64,000 nucleotides of DNA from NCBI RefSeq assembly GCF_049243985.1, contig NC_135379.1, forward strand, positions 6,391,501 through 6,455,500. The letters are read 5' to 3'. This DNA comes from Paroedura picta (taxonomy: Eukaryota; Chordata; Lepidosauria; Squamata; Gekkonidae). Shown here one piece after another: positions 21,944 through 32,732 of this stretch. Made by a program: the position numbers and the translations under genes. Within the stretch, counting starts at the first letter, position 1. Every line of letters begins with the position of its first letter. Below the pieces are notes generated by a model. The model saw only the letters and a program-made list of their open reading frames with translations, was not told where the DNA came from and did not search any database.

Positions 21944-22055
21944 CAGGGGTAGTCAAACTGCGGCCCTCCAGATGTCCATGGACTACAATTCCCAGGAGCC
22001 CCTGCCAGCATTGTAGTCCATGGACATCTGGAGGGCCACAGTTTGACTACCCCCG
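21944..22055. mobile_element. Palindromic hAT-type MITE with perfect TSD
   Basis: A 112-bp element with ends CAGGGGTAGTCAAACTGCGG and CCACAGTTTGACTACCCCCG. The 8-bp target duplication CAATAGAT is identical on both sides (21936-21943 and 22056-22063). The second copy of the central AATTCCCA arm is deleted relative to the 136-bp form. Confidence 0.9.
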
Positions 22056-24084
22056 CAATAGATCTTGCCACAAGTGTGCACTATTGGTCAGTTTGACTTT
22101 ACACTGACTGGATCTGGCAGACAGGATCTAACCTCGCATTGGTCAATTAACTCAAGCTTGGTCCTTGGCAGAACTAGACAAAACTGGGAACACATCACAT
22201 TTCTGTCTTATCTGGGAGTCTCCCAGGGGATGGACTGGGATTAGGACAAATACAGAGAACCTCAGAGAGTTATTAAAAGAGAACCTGTCACTTAACTTCA
22301 TTCGACTCCACCCAACCATGGAGCCATCCCCACGAGAGACTGGCTGTGCAGAGTTCTGAAAGTGTCTGAAAATCCTAATTTAGAAGGGGAGAGTGATATT
22401 TAATTCTCATCTACGAGGTCCGAGCTAATTCCCTTCCAAGTGGTCAGCGAAAGTGGAGTCACTTTTAATCCTTGGAGAGCATCGCTCCCGATCTTGGACT
22501 ATCAGTGCCACATTTTAAACCTAGCAGCTAGCTCTCTCTTCCGGAAACAGTTTCCTCTGAGCGAGCCATTATTTAAAACTGCATGTTAATTCTTTTCCCT
22601 GCCTCCTCGGAGTATATGGCTCAAGAATTCCTGCGGACCAGTCACTCCAGAGAAATTTGAAAATCAATTTAGAAGATTGCAGTTGAAAAACCTAATAAAT
22701 GAATTACCGTCTCAATGGAATCTCCCGATGGCTTTAGAAAGTAGATATTTTAAAATATCATGAGTCTCCTTTTAAATCTGACATGAAAAAGGGTTGCGAG
22801 CTATGGAGCGAAGTTTGCAAGGGGAATTCCGTGTAGCAGCTTGTAAGGTGCAGGTGAGATTCTGTTCTTTCTCCTAAGAACAACGAAAATCTGCACATTT
22901 ATCACAAGTGTTGTAGTAAATGAAGTATAGAAACACTGGATAGCAGTTGGAGGGGAAACCCAGGTATGAACACTCTGTTATGAAAGCTCACGGGGTGTCC
23001 TTGCACCGGTTCCCAGCCAGACCTACTTCGCAGGGTTGTTGTGAACATAAATGGCAGAGAGAAAAATGATATGTGCTGCTTCAGGTCCCTGTTGTAGAGA
23101 AAGGCAGGGTATGAATTAAGAAAATAAATACAAATGCTTTGCCCCTCCAAGCAATTCTAACTACATTTCAAACCACTCTGAGCTGTAAGGGAGGGTGGTA
23201 TAATAATGCAAATTAATTAAATAAATAAACTGTTTGTCTTGCTGGCCATCTCTGCTTTCCGTCTAGGCTAACGATGCATAACCTCATGACAGTCGGCTCC
23301 CTTAGCATTGGGCTTTGCCGATGATGTTCACTTATACAAACTACAAAAAATATTTCACTGAAAATGTGAAGTATCCTCATGTGCTGGATAATGCATTTTC
23401 AATAAGCTTTCGCAGCTGGGTTTTCCTGTGCAAAACCGGAAAATCTGCCTATAAAGTGCATTGAGAGTACATCATCCAATATGTGCAAGTCCCAGTTCAC
23501 GTAGAACAGTGTTGGATTCCGCGACTTTAGGATGCCTGTTGTTATACTGATCTATATATTTCCATATAAACTAAGATGAAGCTTCATGATAACAGAAAGC
23601 AGGACACGTACATTCCTGAGGCAGCCTAACCCCACCAAAACTATTCCACAGCCTCGGAGCTGGAACTTTCTCCCTCTTTCCTCCAGCGGCCAAAGGAAAA
23701 TCTTGCAAGTAGGAAGTCTTTCACCACGAATTTGGATTTGATTTAGCAGGAGATTCCATGCAGGACACAACAGGCTTCTGCTGTCTGAGAGTCTTTCACC
23801 AGAGATGGGGCAGGATTATACATTTCTACAACTGTGTGAGAAAACAAACCTGATTCCCTTTGAATCTCACAATGCTCCCTTTTCACCTGTAAGGTGCATC
23901 TGTGCACACCAGTGCCCTCTGCTGGGTGTTCTGTGGGAAGTGCAGTGTGGAGCAAGATCTGTGCAGATGGCTTCACAAAACTCATGCAAAAACATTCTGG
24001 GTAGCATCCTGACCAAGTCTCCTTTTATTGGCCACTGGCTCAGCATACCTGCTTCCTGGAGGAAATAAAAAAGTAATATCTTTT
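22056..24084. other. Intergenic, mostly unclassified
   Basis: No gene was recognised. A LINE-type tail (GGGAGGGTGGTATAATAATG and ATTAATTAAATAAATAAA) lies at about 23,175-23,232. The block at about 22,570-22,790 is non-repetitive, AT-rich and frame-poor, and is another candidate conserved non-coding element. Confidence 0.35.
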
Positions 24085-24600
24085 AGAAGAAGAAGAGTTG
24101 GTTCTTACATGCCGCTTTTCTCTACCCAAAGCTTTTCTCTACCTATCTCAAAGCGGCTTACATTCACCTTCCTTTCCCCACAACAGACACCCTGTGGGGT
24201 GGGTGAGGCTGAGAGAGCCCTGAGATTACTGGAGAAGAAGAAGAGTTGGTTCTTAGATGCCGCTTTTCTCCACCCAAAGGAGTCTCAAAGAGGCTTACAG
24301 TCGCCTTCCCTTTCCTCTCCCCACAACAGACACCCTGTGAGGTGGGTGAGGCTGAGAGAGCCCTGAGATTAGTGAAGAAGAGTTGGCTCATATGCCGCTT
24401 TTCTCTATGCTATGAGGGAGGTGAGGCTGAGAGAGCCCTGATATTCCTGCTCAGTCAGAAGAGCTTTATCAGTGCTGTGGCGAGCCCAAGGTCACCCAGC
24501 TGGTTGCATGTGGGAGAACGGTGAATCAAACCCGGCTCGCCAGATTAGAAGTCCGCGCTCCTAACCACTACACCAAGGTCCTAACCACGACACCACTACT
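24085..24600 (-). mobile_element. Tandem array of three partial tRNA-SINE copies
   Basis: Three successive units each begin with GAAGAAGAGTTGG (24,085; 24,233; 24,375) and run through CCGCTTTTCTC...CACAACAGACACCCTGTG...GCTGAGAGAGCCCTGA. Only the last continues to the tRNA-like head (GAATCAAACCCGGCTCGCCAG and CCTAACCACTACACC). On the minus strand this is one head followed by three 3' bodies. Confidence 0.8.
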
Positions 24601-25079
24601 AAGCCAAACAAGATTTTCAGAGCAAGCTTTGGAGAATCCAAGTTCCTCTCCAGGTCATCAAACCCAGCAGTCTTGCGAAATGTTCCGTGGATTTGGCGTT
24701 CTCTGCAGCTCCTTTTTCCCTCCTCAGCTACGGAACTTATTGGCAAAGCCTTACCTCTTGGGCTCAGCTCCGTCACAGGGCAGGCTCCCTTTCAATGCTT
24801 TCCCATTCTGTGACATATAACAAGAGTTAAGTTCTGATTTCCAGCTGGAATGTGGGCAGGCATTCTTGCTGCGAGCAGGGAGTTTATTTTATAATTTCTA
24901 TATCTATTCTCATTATTGTTTTGTTGGTTGCTATGTTATTGTCACAGGTGTGAAGAAGAGGCCAGCTTACTCGCGAGGTCCAGGAAAAGCAGAGCAAGAT
25001 GGAGGGCCTAAAACGACTCAACTCGATCAAATTAACCTAAGAAGTGACTCTAGTTTAGCAGACGTGTTAAAATAATATT

Positions 25080-25390
25080 CTGAAGCTGTTCTTCCCGACG
25101 CATGCGGCTCAAAAAAAAAAATCTCCAACAGACTAAATGGGTAAACTCATCGTTCCTCACAGGGTAGAGATTTTGTTCTTCAAATCTTTGTGGTAGCCTC
25201 ATTAATTAAGAGGGCTATTTAAAATTAATCCCTGTTTTATTATTGCGCAGGTAGGAGGCATAATTCAGTTGCGTATCGAACCTGCTAGTCCCTCATTATC
25301 TGCTGCCTCTCAGGATGAAAATTAGGCCCATTGATCCGGCCTTCCAAATAAGCCTTTCTTAATCACCTCCGCTACTTAGCGGTAATGAAG
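25080..25390. other. Non-repetitive block, candidate conserved element
   Basis: AT-rich and without repeats or reading frames, with homeodomain-like TAATTAA and ATTTAAAATTAAT motifs around 25,200-25,230. It is a candidate regulatory element by appearance only. Confidence 0.25.
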
Positions 25391-25681
25391 AAGTGACACA
25401 GTATTCATGTGCAAGATTTCATTGACTGTTGTATTTTTCTGCCGGTTGCCTGCACTGAAAATAAATCCATCGGTGAGAAAACTTGGCCGTCAAATAAGGC
25501 TTGTGCCACGTCCCGGGCTGTTCGGCGTAGCTGTTTTCTGCAGGCAAATGGATCTTTGTCGTTGGGAGATCCACGGCAATTCTGGGAAATCTCCAGGATG
25601 CCCTGGATGGTTGGCAGCCAGACACAGAGCATGGCCCGGAGCCATTGCTAGCAGCTGCATCTCCAGGATTGTGATAGGCTT

Positions 25682-25895
25682 GCCAGTGGGGTGTAGCGGT
25701 TAAGAGCGGCATCTTCTAATCTGATTCCCTGCTCCTCCACAGGCAGCCAGCTGGCTGACCTTGGGCTCGTCACAGCCCTGACAGTGCTGTTCTCACAAAG
25801 CAGTTCTGTCAGAGTTCTCTCCGACTCACCTACCTCACAGGCTGCCTGTTGAGGGGAGGGGGAAAGGTAGTTGAGAGCTGATTTGAGACTCTTCT
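25682..25895 (+). mobile_element. tRNA-derived squamate SINE, near full length
   Basis: Box-A-like GGTGTAGCGGTTAAGAGCGG, then CAGCCAGCTGGCTGACCTTG, GGGCTCGTCACAGCCC and ACCTCACAGGCTGCCTGTTG, ending near ACTCTTCTTCC. The box-B region has a small internal loss (GATTCCCTGCTCC). Confidence 0.75.
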
Positions 25896-26234
25896 TCCAG
25901 CTCTGAGTTGGAAGTTCCTGAAGATTTGGGGGTGGCGTTTGGGGAGGGGAGATGGAAATGGGATGGAATAGAGGCTGCCCTCTGAAACTGCCAGTTGTTG
26001 GCAAATGCCAGATCTGCAGTTTGCATGACTTAAGATATACACAGTGTCCTGCAGGGGGCATCGGGTGAGGTGTGTCTTTAGCATAGTTAGATTAGGAACT
26101 TCCTGGAATTTTCCAAGTAATCTGCACTGTCCTGATTGGCTCAGCTGGAGACTTCCTGCCCCCGTTGAGCGCACTTCCTCCCTGATTGCCTCAACAAACA
26201 GAACAGTGTGAACAAACCCAGTGCAGAACAGTTA

Positions 26235-26270
26235 GGCAGGACTCTCTCTCTCTCTCTCTCCCCCCCCCCT
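26235..26270. repeat. (CT)n-(C)n simple repeat
   Basis: About ten CT dinucleotides followed by a run of about ten C. Confidence 0.8.
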
Positions 26271-26379
26271 CCTCTTTCTATATAAAGTTCGTTTCTCTTC
26301 TGGATAAAACAATGTTATTCTTTTAAACAGCCAGTGCTCTGTTCTCTTGCATATTTAAACCCTGCCAACACCATTTTCT

Positions 26380-26462
26380 CTAGGGGAACTGTTCTCGGCA
26401 GTCTGGAGATAGTTGTAATTTCTGGAGCTCTCCAGATCCCATCTGGATGTTGGTTATCATAG
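26380..26462. repeat. Truncated ~200-bp TIR repeat
   Basis: AGGGGAACTGTTCTCGGCAG and TCTGGAGATAGTTGTAATTT followed by GGATGTTGGTTATCATAG correspond to the 3' half of the family. Confidence 0.45.
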
Positions 26463-26469
26463 ACGGTGA

Positions 26470-28080
26470 GGATCAGGGGGCTGGCAAGAGCATCTGCACA
26501 GCATCCATCCCTCCAGCTGCAGAAGGCAACATGGGATCCTTAAATGGGATATTTGATAGGAAATGAGACGGCTGAAAAGATCTTTCCTCCGGGCATTCAA
26601 CGCACACACTTCCCGGCACATAGTGGGACTGCCCTGTGAAAGCCAGAAACAAACTCTTTCATGTTCTCTTGTCCTCCGTTGTTGTTTGCATGTCGTCTTC
26701 CTCGGCTCTTAAACCCGATTCTACACCACAGTCCCCCTCCCCCCCCCAGCACTTGGGCTGTCTTCGTCACTACCCAGCTGGTCCTGCAGGATTCGAAAGG
26801 CCCGTGAATTCAATCAAACGTTTATTCTTCCCTTCTGACCAGTTATCTCGTGATGCACACCAACAAACCGAAAATGAGATTTGCATTTTATTGGACACAG
26901 TTAGGCACGGCAGCGCTTCACTCCGAGCCAGGCGAGAATCACTTAGCGGCCCGATCTTGTAATTGCGTTTTCTTCCAAAGTAGCTGCAGGGCCGACAACC
27001 AATTCAACAGGCTCGGGATTCGTGATAAAGTGTTTTCTCTGGCTCGGCTCCAGCATGCATTGAGATAACCTGACACGTTTCTTTCCTTTCTTCCACAAAG
27101 TGAACCCCGCCTTCCACTGCCTCCGCTTTCTTTGCCCATAATATTGTATCTCCCATAAACCATGTCGATTTTGATTCAAGGCCAGTACAATCCCGAGTAG
27201 AGTTATGCCCTTCTGCGTCCATGGAAATCAATTGACACACAACAGCGCAACTCCGCTTAGAATACGTAAAACTTGTGCTCTGCTCCCATTGTGCTTTCTT
27301 TCCGGTTGCCAGCGAACCATCTATGTCAAGGGCTGAATGTACTTTTTAAATTAATTAATTTGGTTTGTTTACCGCCACTCCGGGACTAGCCGGCTCGTAC
27401 CGGTTTACAATCCGGCACACTATTTGTGATGTGCTCTTACCCCAAATGTTCTTGTTGAGTGGGGAACAGCGACGCGAGAGGACGTCAATGAGAAAGAACT
27501 TTATCCAATGTTTTACGAGGCAATTGTCCCCTTTGGGGAATCCGAGGCAGACAACAGATATTAAAATAATTCAGTTTGATTAGATCTCACACACAAGAAA
27601 ACGAAGGAACTGTACTAACAGATATGCAATTACACTAACACACTCACACAAGGGGAAACAAAGAGAAAGGAATGACTGGACTCGCGGAAATGAGGGCCAG
27701 TACGATTTATAGTTACTGATCCGAATGTGGGGGCGCTGGAAAGGAGCAGAGCAATGTGGATATGCCTGTGCTTGAACTGGGTGTCTGGCAGGATCCGTGC
27801 CAAGAACCCTTGGTCACTAGAGAAGCAAATTGGGGGCCCAAGTAAGGGATCTTAGACCTTTTTCCCAGCCACGGACATGGTGAGAGGGCACGGGTCATAA
27901 TCGTCCTCCCGATCTCCTTGGGAGTGTTAACTTAGAGGTTCAACAGGCCTGCGGGTCCTTCACCCCTCCCTAGCCCCACATTCCTGTTGTTTTTCCGTCC
28001 CCTTCTCCATCCCTCAGTTTATGAAGACCTCTCCTTTATCATCCCCCTTACTGGCAGTCTTCAAGCAAAGGTTGGATACA
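26470..28080. other. Intergenic, mostly unclassified
   Basis: No gene was recognised. The part from about 26,990 to 27,330 is non-repetitive and might be regulatory (inference). A degraded LINE-type tail (TTAATTTGGTTTGTTTACCG) lies at about 27,350-27,410. Confidence 0.35.
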
Positions 28081-28082
28081 AA

Positions 28083-28304
28083 CTTTTCTTGGATGCTTTA
28101 GGATGCTTAGGGCTGATCCTGCGTTGAGCAGGGGGTTGGACTAGATGGCCTGTATGGCCCCTTCCAACTCTATGATTCTGTGATTCTATGATTCACTTTT
28201 CTTGGATGCTTTAGGATGCTTAGGGCTGATCCTGCGTTGAGCAGGGGGTTGGACTAGATGGCCTGTATGGCCCCTTCCAACTCTATGATTCTATGATTCT
28301 ATGA
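28083..28304 (+). mobile_element. CR1 LINE 3' end, tandemly duplicated
   Basis: Two almost identical head-to-tail units (28,083-28,195 and 28,196-28,304). Each reads CTTTTCTTGGATGCTTTAGG ... GGGGGTTGGACTAGATGGCC ... CCCTTCCAACTCTATGATTC and ends in the octamer repeats ATTCTRTG typical of CR1 3' termini. Confidence 0.85.
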
Positions 28305-28724
28305 CTGCACATTTGAAAGGTGACTATCATAAGGAACGGGATTCTTGCTACAGTGAAGATTGTAAGGGGGGGGGGAATTTCTCCAAAACCATCACAGATA
28401 TTCACACGTGTTTCAACGATTGCCAGGGTAACAGACGAATCTCATCATTACGTGAGTTTAAAAATAGTCCACACACCCTGGATTGCTCCAGTCGGTCAAA
28501 AATCATTCTTAATCTCTCAGCGGAAAAAAGGGAAAGAGATGAGACATGCTCTGGGAGGGAGCCGGTGTGGAGAAGTGACATCTGGGTTGGAATCCCGAGT
28601 CAGCAACAAAGGTCACAGGTTGTGTTTGGATCAACTGTTTTGCTTAGCCAATTCTCCTTCACGGGATATCGGTGAAGATAGAATCGGAGGGCAGGTCGGT
28701 AGGCCTCACTCCAGCTCCTTGGAG

Positions 28725-28832
28725 AGAAGGAAGGAAGGAAGGAAGGAAGGAAGGAAGGAAGGAAGGAAGGAAGGAAGGAAGGAAGGAAGGAAGGAAGGAA
28801 GGAAGGAAGGAAGGAAGGAAGGAAGGAAGGAA
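28725..28832. repeat. (GGAA)27 microsatellite
   Basis: About 27 uninterrupted GGAA tetranucleotides. GGAA arrays are known ETS-factor binding substrates in mammals. Any function here is speculation. Confidence 0.95.
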
Positions 28833-28839
28833 AATAGAA

Positions 28840-30585
28840 CTGTCAAAATTGCTTTTATAACATGGCCAAAAGCCCCCCACAAACCACCTTACCTATTTTC
28901 TTTGAAAAGGAAAGCATATAACCCTCATACCTTCGTGCTTTAGGTATGAGGGCTATACGCTTTCGTGGCACAAATAAATGGTCAAGGTAGCTCTTGAATG
29001 ATTCTGGTTCAAAGCACCAAAACAGTAGCTAGGAGGTGAATGGAAACCACTTCTCTGTACTGTATCAGTCCTCTTGATATCAATTGTTTACTGGATTGAA
29101 TGCTAGTTTTCCCTCGAAGGTGCCAACACTCTGGCAGTCAACAAAGCAGCCCCACATCCCTGGCATTGAGACGAAGGGCGGCCCAAATGAGGGGTCATGG
29201 AGATTTAGAGTGGAATCCGATTTCTGCACTTCGTTCCATCTGTTTCCCTGGCAGGTGCCAGAGTGGCCTTTGACAACTCAGCCTTCATTGAAACCGGCGT
29301 ATCGAGAGAGACCAAACCCTGCTGGCTGTAAACGGCTACATTCCCCACCAAGAAGCGTACCCGAGTGGGAATTAGCATGTTTCTGCCATCTTCTTGTCTC
29401 CATTCTAAAGCATAACGAGAAGGCCCCATCGTCTGCTTTCTTAAAATGACTGCCACGTATAAGCTGCAAAGTCTAAAGTGTGAACATCTCTGTGAGGAAT
29501 AATGCAGGCAGAGGGAATCAGCTCGTTCGGCGATTGTCCCCCCCGCCTCACCCCACCCCATCCTGCACTGGGGTTCCAATTTGCACGGAACATCTCCGAG
29601 CTCATCGCACTTCTGCCTCTCCGGCCCTGACGCTAGCCATCCTGCTTTGAAACAAAATGAAGCCGGAGGGTCTTCAGGAGCTGTTTTTGACACCAAATTC
29701 CCCAGCCGATCACCGATGCATGAAATGCCCACAGCCTGGGCTATGACTCATGGCGGAGCTGCTTGGCTATTCGGAGACAAGCCTGTGAGGCATAGCTGGA
29801 AAACCGCACTGTGGGGGTTATAGATGGTAGGAAACGGTACGGCCTCTTGGCAAGATGCTGATTTGTGTCAGGGGTGTTGGCCTGTCTGTTTTGTCACACG
29901 GATATGACAAAGGGGCCCTGCCACCTGCACACACAGCGAAACAGACTGGGAAACTTTCCTTATGGATAATAGAGAACATGCTGAAATTAAAAACAAAACA
30001 AAAAACATTTCATTATGTCATTTATGCCCTGCCTTGCTCCCAAAATGAGACCCTCTTCTCTATTTTATCCTATTGTTGGAAGAGTGTAAATGTGCTAAGG
30101 AGCAGAGCAGCGGTAGGTTAAAGAATAATGACTTTTATTGAACCTGGAAAGAACTTTGTAAAGAGAAAGAGGAGAGAGTCCTAGCAGTCTGACTGACTGA
30201 CTGGTCTTCATCTGAAGGCAAACAGGGAGGAAGGGTGCTCAAAAGAGCAGGAAGTCTCCAGTGGAGCCAATCTGAAAACTACTAGGATGTTCCCATCTAA
30301 ATATACTACTCACACCTCTCCCCTGATGCCCCCTGTTGGATTCCACATCCCGTTGAATCATACACACTACAGATTGTGTGTATTCCAAAAACGACCAACC
30401 AGTGAAGTTGGATAGGCCGAAAGTGTATGGCCAGCCTAAGGTCGCCCAGCAAGTTTCCATGGAGAAGCAGGGATCTGAACCTGGGTCCCTGGATCCCGAT
30501 TGGTCACCACTAACCATGGGATGCTTGTACTGCATCAGCCCCCCACTTCCATGGAAGGATGGTCCACTAGAATGAAAGAGGGTCC
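28840..30585. other. Intergenic, nothing recognised
   Basis: No repeat family or gene was recognised with confidence. The stretch at about 29,180-29,760 is non-repetitive, with intermediate GC, and open on the minus strand for 175 codons, but the translation resembles no protein I know. Confidence 0.35.
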
Positions 30586-30591
30586 CACTGG

Positions 30592-30684
<93 letters not shown>
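30592..30684. repeat. (GAAA)n-(GA)n compound microsatellite
   Basis: About 12 GAAA units followed by about 21 GA units, continuing as an impure purine tract to about 30,750. It borders the CpG island upstream of HTR5A and forms a long polypurine strand. Confidence 0.95.
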
Positions 30685-30687
<3 letters not shown>

Positions 30688-30774
30688 GGAAAAGAAAGAA
30701 AAAGGAGGGAAGGAATAGAGGGAGAGAGCTGGAGGGAAAAAAGAAGGAAGTGCAGAGCACCTTCGAAGCCCATC

Positions 30775-31640
30775 TGGAGGGAAGCGCCAGGAGCGATGCA
30801 CGTCGAAGGGCCGGCCGTTCCCCGCCTCCTCCTGCCGCCCCCCCCCCCCGGCTGTCCTCTCCCGCGTCCGGCGGCCCTGGCGGCGTCTGTCTGCGCGGGG
30901 CTTCCCCGAGCGCGCGCTCCTGCGCCCTCCCTCCCCACGTGCGCCGCGCAGCCCGGGCACCGGAGCAGCCGCCTCGGGGTACGTGGGAGGCGGCGTGGCC
31001 GGCCGGGGAGGGGGCGCGTTGCCAGGCCAGGCAGTTCTCCCGGCGGGAGACTGGCCTCTCCTCCGGGGTCGGCCCTCGCGCCCCGGCGTGGGGTCTGGAG
31101 CGGCGCGCGTGCGGAAGGCGGAGGGCGGCGGGAGGAGCTGCTGCGGCATGCCGGCCACGCGTGCGGGAAAGCCCCTCCGAACTAGAAGGCGCGGCCGGGG
31201 GGGCGATCCCGTGACGATCCGTCGCCCGTGAAGCCGGAGCCTTTCTGGAAGAGCCGCCGGCCGGGAGAGAGGCGCCCGGGGACGCTGGATCGGCTGCCGA
31301 GAGGAGCCCCGACCGGGCGCCCGACAGCTGGAGGGACGCGTGGCGAGGCCGGGGTCTTTCCTTCCCCGCTTCCATCCAGCCTCGGCCGGCGCTGGGGGCT
31401 TCTTTCGGGCCTCGGCCGCTCAGCCTCTTCCCTGGCAGGGCTGCCTCCGGATCCAACGCGCGGCAGGTATTTGCCCGGGATCTAGCCGCCGCCTTGCAGC
31501 GGCGAAGGGGTTAACCGCATCGGACGGCGCGGGCTGGGGGGGGGGGGCTTCCCTCGAGATGGTCTGTCGCCAGAAGGCTTCTGCCCGGGGCTGTGAAGCC
31601 CCCCCCCCAGCTTCGCAGAGATGGGGCGGAGTGTGCTTTG
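30775..31640. promoter_or_regulatory. CpG island about 2.2 kb upstream of HTR5A
   Basis: Strongly GC- and CpG-rich, flanked by AT-richer DNA, with numerous GCGC, CGGCG and CCGGCC motifs. Position and orientation make it the best candidate for an HTR5A promoter with a non-coding first exon, possibly also for a divergent non-coding transcript. No transcription start or splice donor could be assigned. Open frames across it on both strands are composition artefacts. Confidence 0.55.
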
Positions 31641-31689
31641 TGCCAAATGCCTCTTGCTTACCCCTGCGAGCCCCACCCTGCCCGCTCCC

Positions 31690-32000
31690 ATAGGGTCGCC
31701 AGGTCCCCTCGTCCCCAGATCCAGTTTGGGAAACTCTTGGAGATTTGAGGATGGAGCCTGGGAAGGAGAGGGACCTCAGGGGGTACAATGCCCCAGAGGC
31801 CACCCTCCAAATTTTCTCTGGGAGAACTGACCTCTATTGTCTGGAAAGGAACTGCAATTTTGGGGGATCCCCAGCTCCTACCTGGAGGCTGGCATCCCTA
31901 TATACAATGCAAGGGAGCCCACCCTCCAAAGCTTCCGTTTTCTCCAGGGTAATTGATCTCTGGGGTGTCCCCAGGTCTCACCTGGATGCTGGCACCCCCT
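31690..32000. repeat. One complete and one partial ~200-bp TIR repeat
   Basis: The first unit runs from TAGGGTCGCCAGGTCCCC to CTACCTGGAGGCTGGCATCCCTA (31,690-31,896). A second unit lacking its first half follows to about 32,000 (GCCCACCCTCCAAAGCTTCC ... CACCTGGATGCTGGCACCCC). Confidence 0.6.
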
Positions 32001-32093
32001 TCCCTTCGTGACCCCAGAATGGCCCCAGTCACTCATCCCGCTGAAAAGGGACACAAGCATCCCCGCCTTTTTGGGTTCCAGATGCCTCCCTCT

Positions 32094-32370
32094 GAAGAAG
32101 AAGAAGAGGAGTTTGTTTTTATTCTCTGCTTTTCACTACCAGAAGGAGTCTCAAGGTGGCTGACAGTCGCCTTCGTTTCCCCAGAACAGGCACCCTGTAA
32201 GGTAGGTGGGGCTGAGAGAGCTCTGAGAGACCTGCTCTGCAAGAACAGCACTATCAGGGAGTGTGACTAGCCCAGGATCACCCAGCTGGCTGCATGTGGA
32301 GGAGCGGGGAATGAGCACCGACTTGCCAGGTTAGAAGCTGCCGCTCTTAACCACTATATCAAGTTGGCTG
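32094..32370 (-). mobile_element. tRNA-derived squamate SINE
   Basis: Starts with the reversed (GAA)n tail GAAGAAGAAGAAGAGGAG. The body CACCCTGTAAGGTAGGTGGG and CCCAGCTGGCTGCATGTGGA follows, and it ends in the tRNA-like head CTCTTAACCACTATATCAAG. Near full length, antisense. Confidence 0.8.
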
Positions 32371-32732
32371 TCTGGTGGTGATTCCTGAATTGTTGACCCT
32401 TCGTTTGGTAGACTGGCTGGCAGAGATCTAGAAAGGGAATAGGGCAGACTTTTGATAGAGACTTTGCAAGAATGTTAATTTGTGGGGAGGGACAGGGCGG
32501 GGGGCTTTCACCAGCCCATTTATAAGGCCAACTTTAATGGGGAGGGTGCATTGGGTGGAGGGCTCTTTTGCATTACAAATACCCGGTGGTGAAGGAAAGC
32601 AGGAACTCATGGAAAATGGTGTGTGTGTATGTGTGTGTGAGAGAGAGAAGGGGGCATATCCAGAGTCCAGTAGGTACTTCACACATGCCCAGAGATTCTC
32701 CTGGATAATATGACTCTGGGACTGTTTTTCTA

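Noticed and set aside
28320-28943. 207-codon frame including repeated EGRK
   Set aside because: It is carried by the (GGAA)n microsatellite, with no conserved flanks.
30239-31456. 405-codon minus-strand open frame
   Set aside because: It combines the GC-rich CpG island with the GAAA/GA microsatellite. Length is explained by composition and simple repeat, and there is no domain or family similarity.
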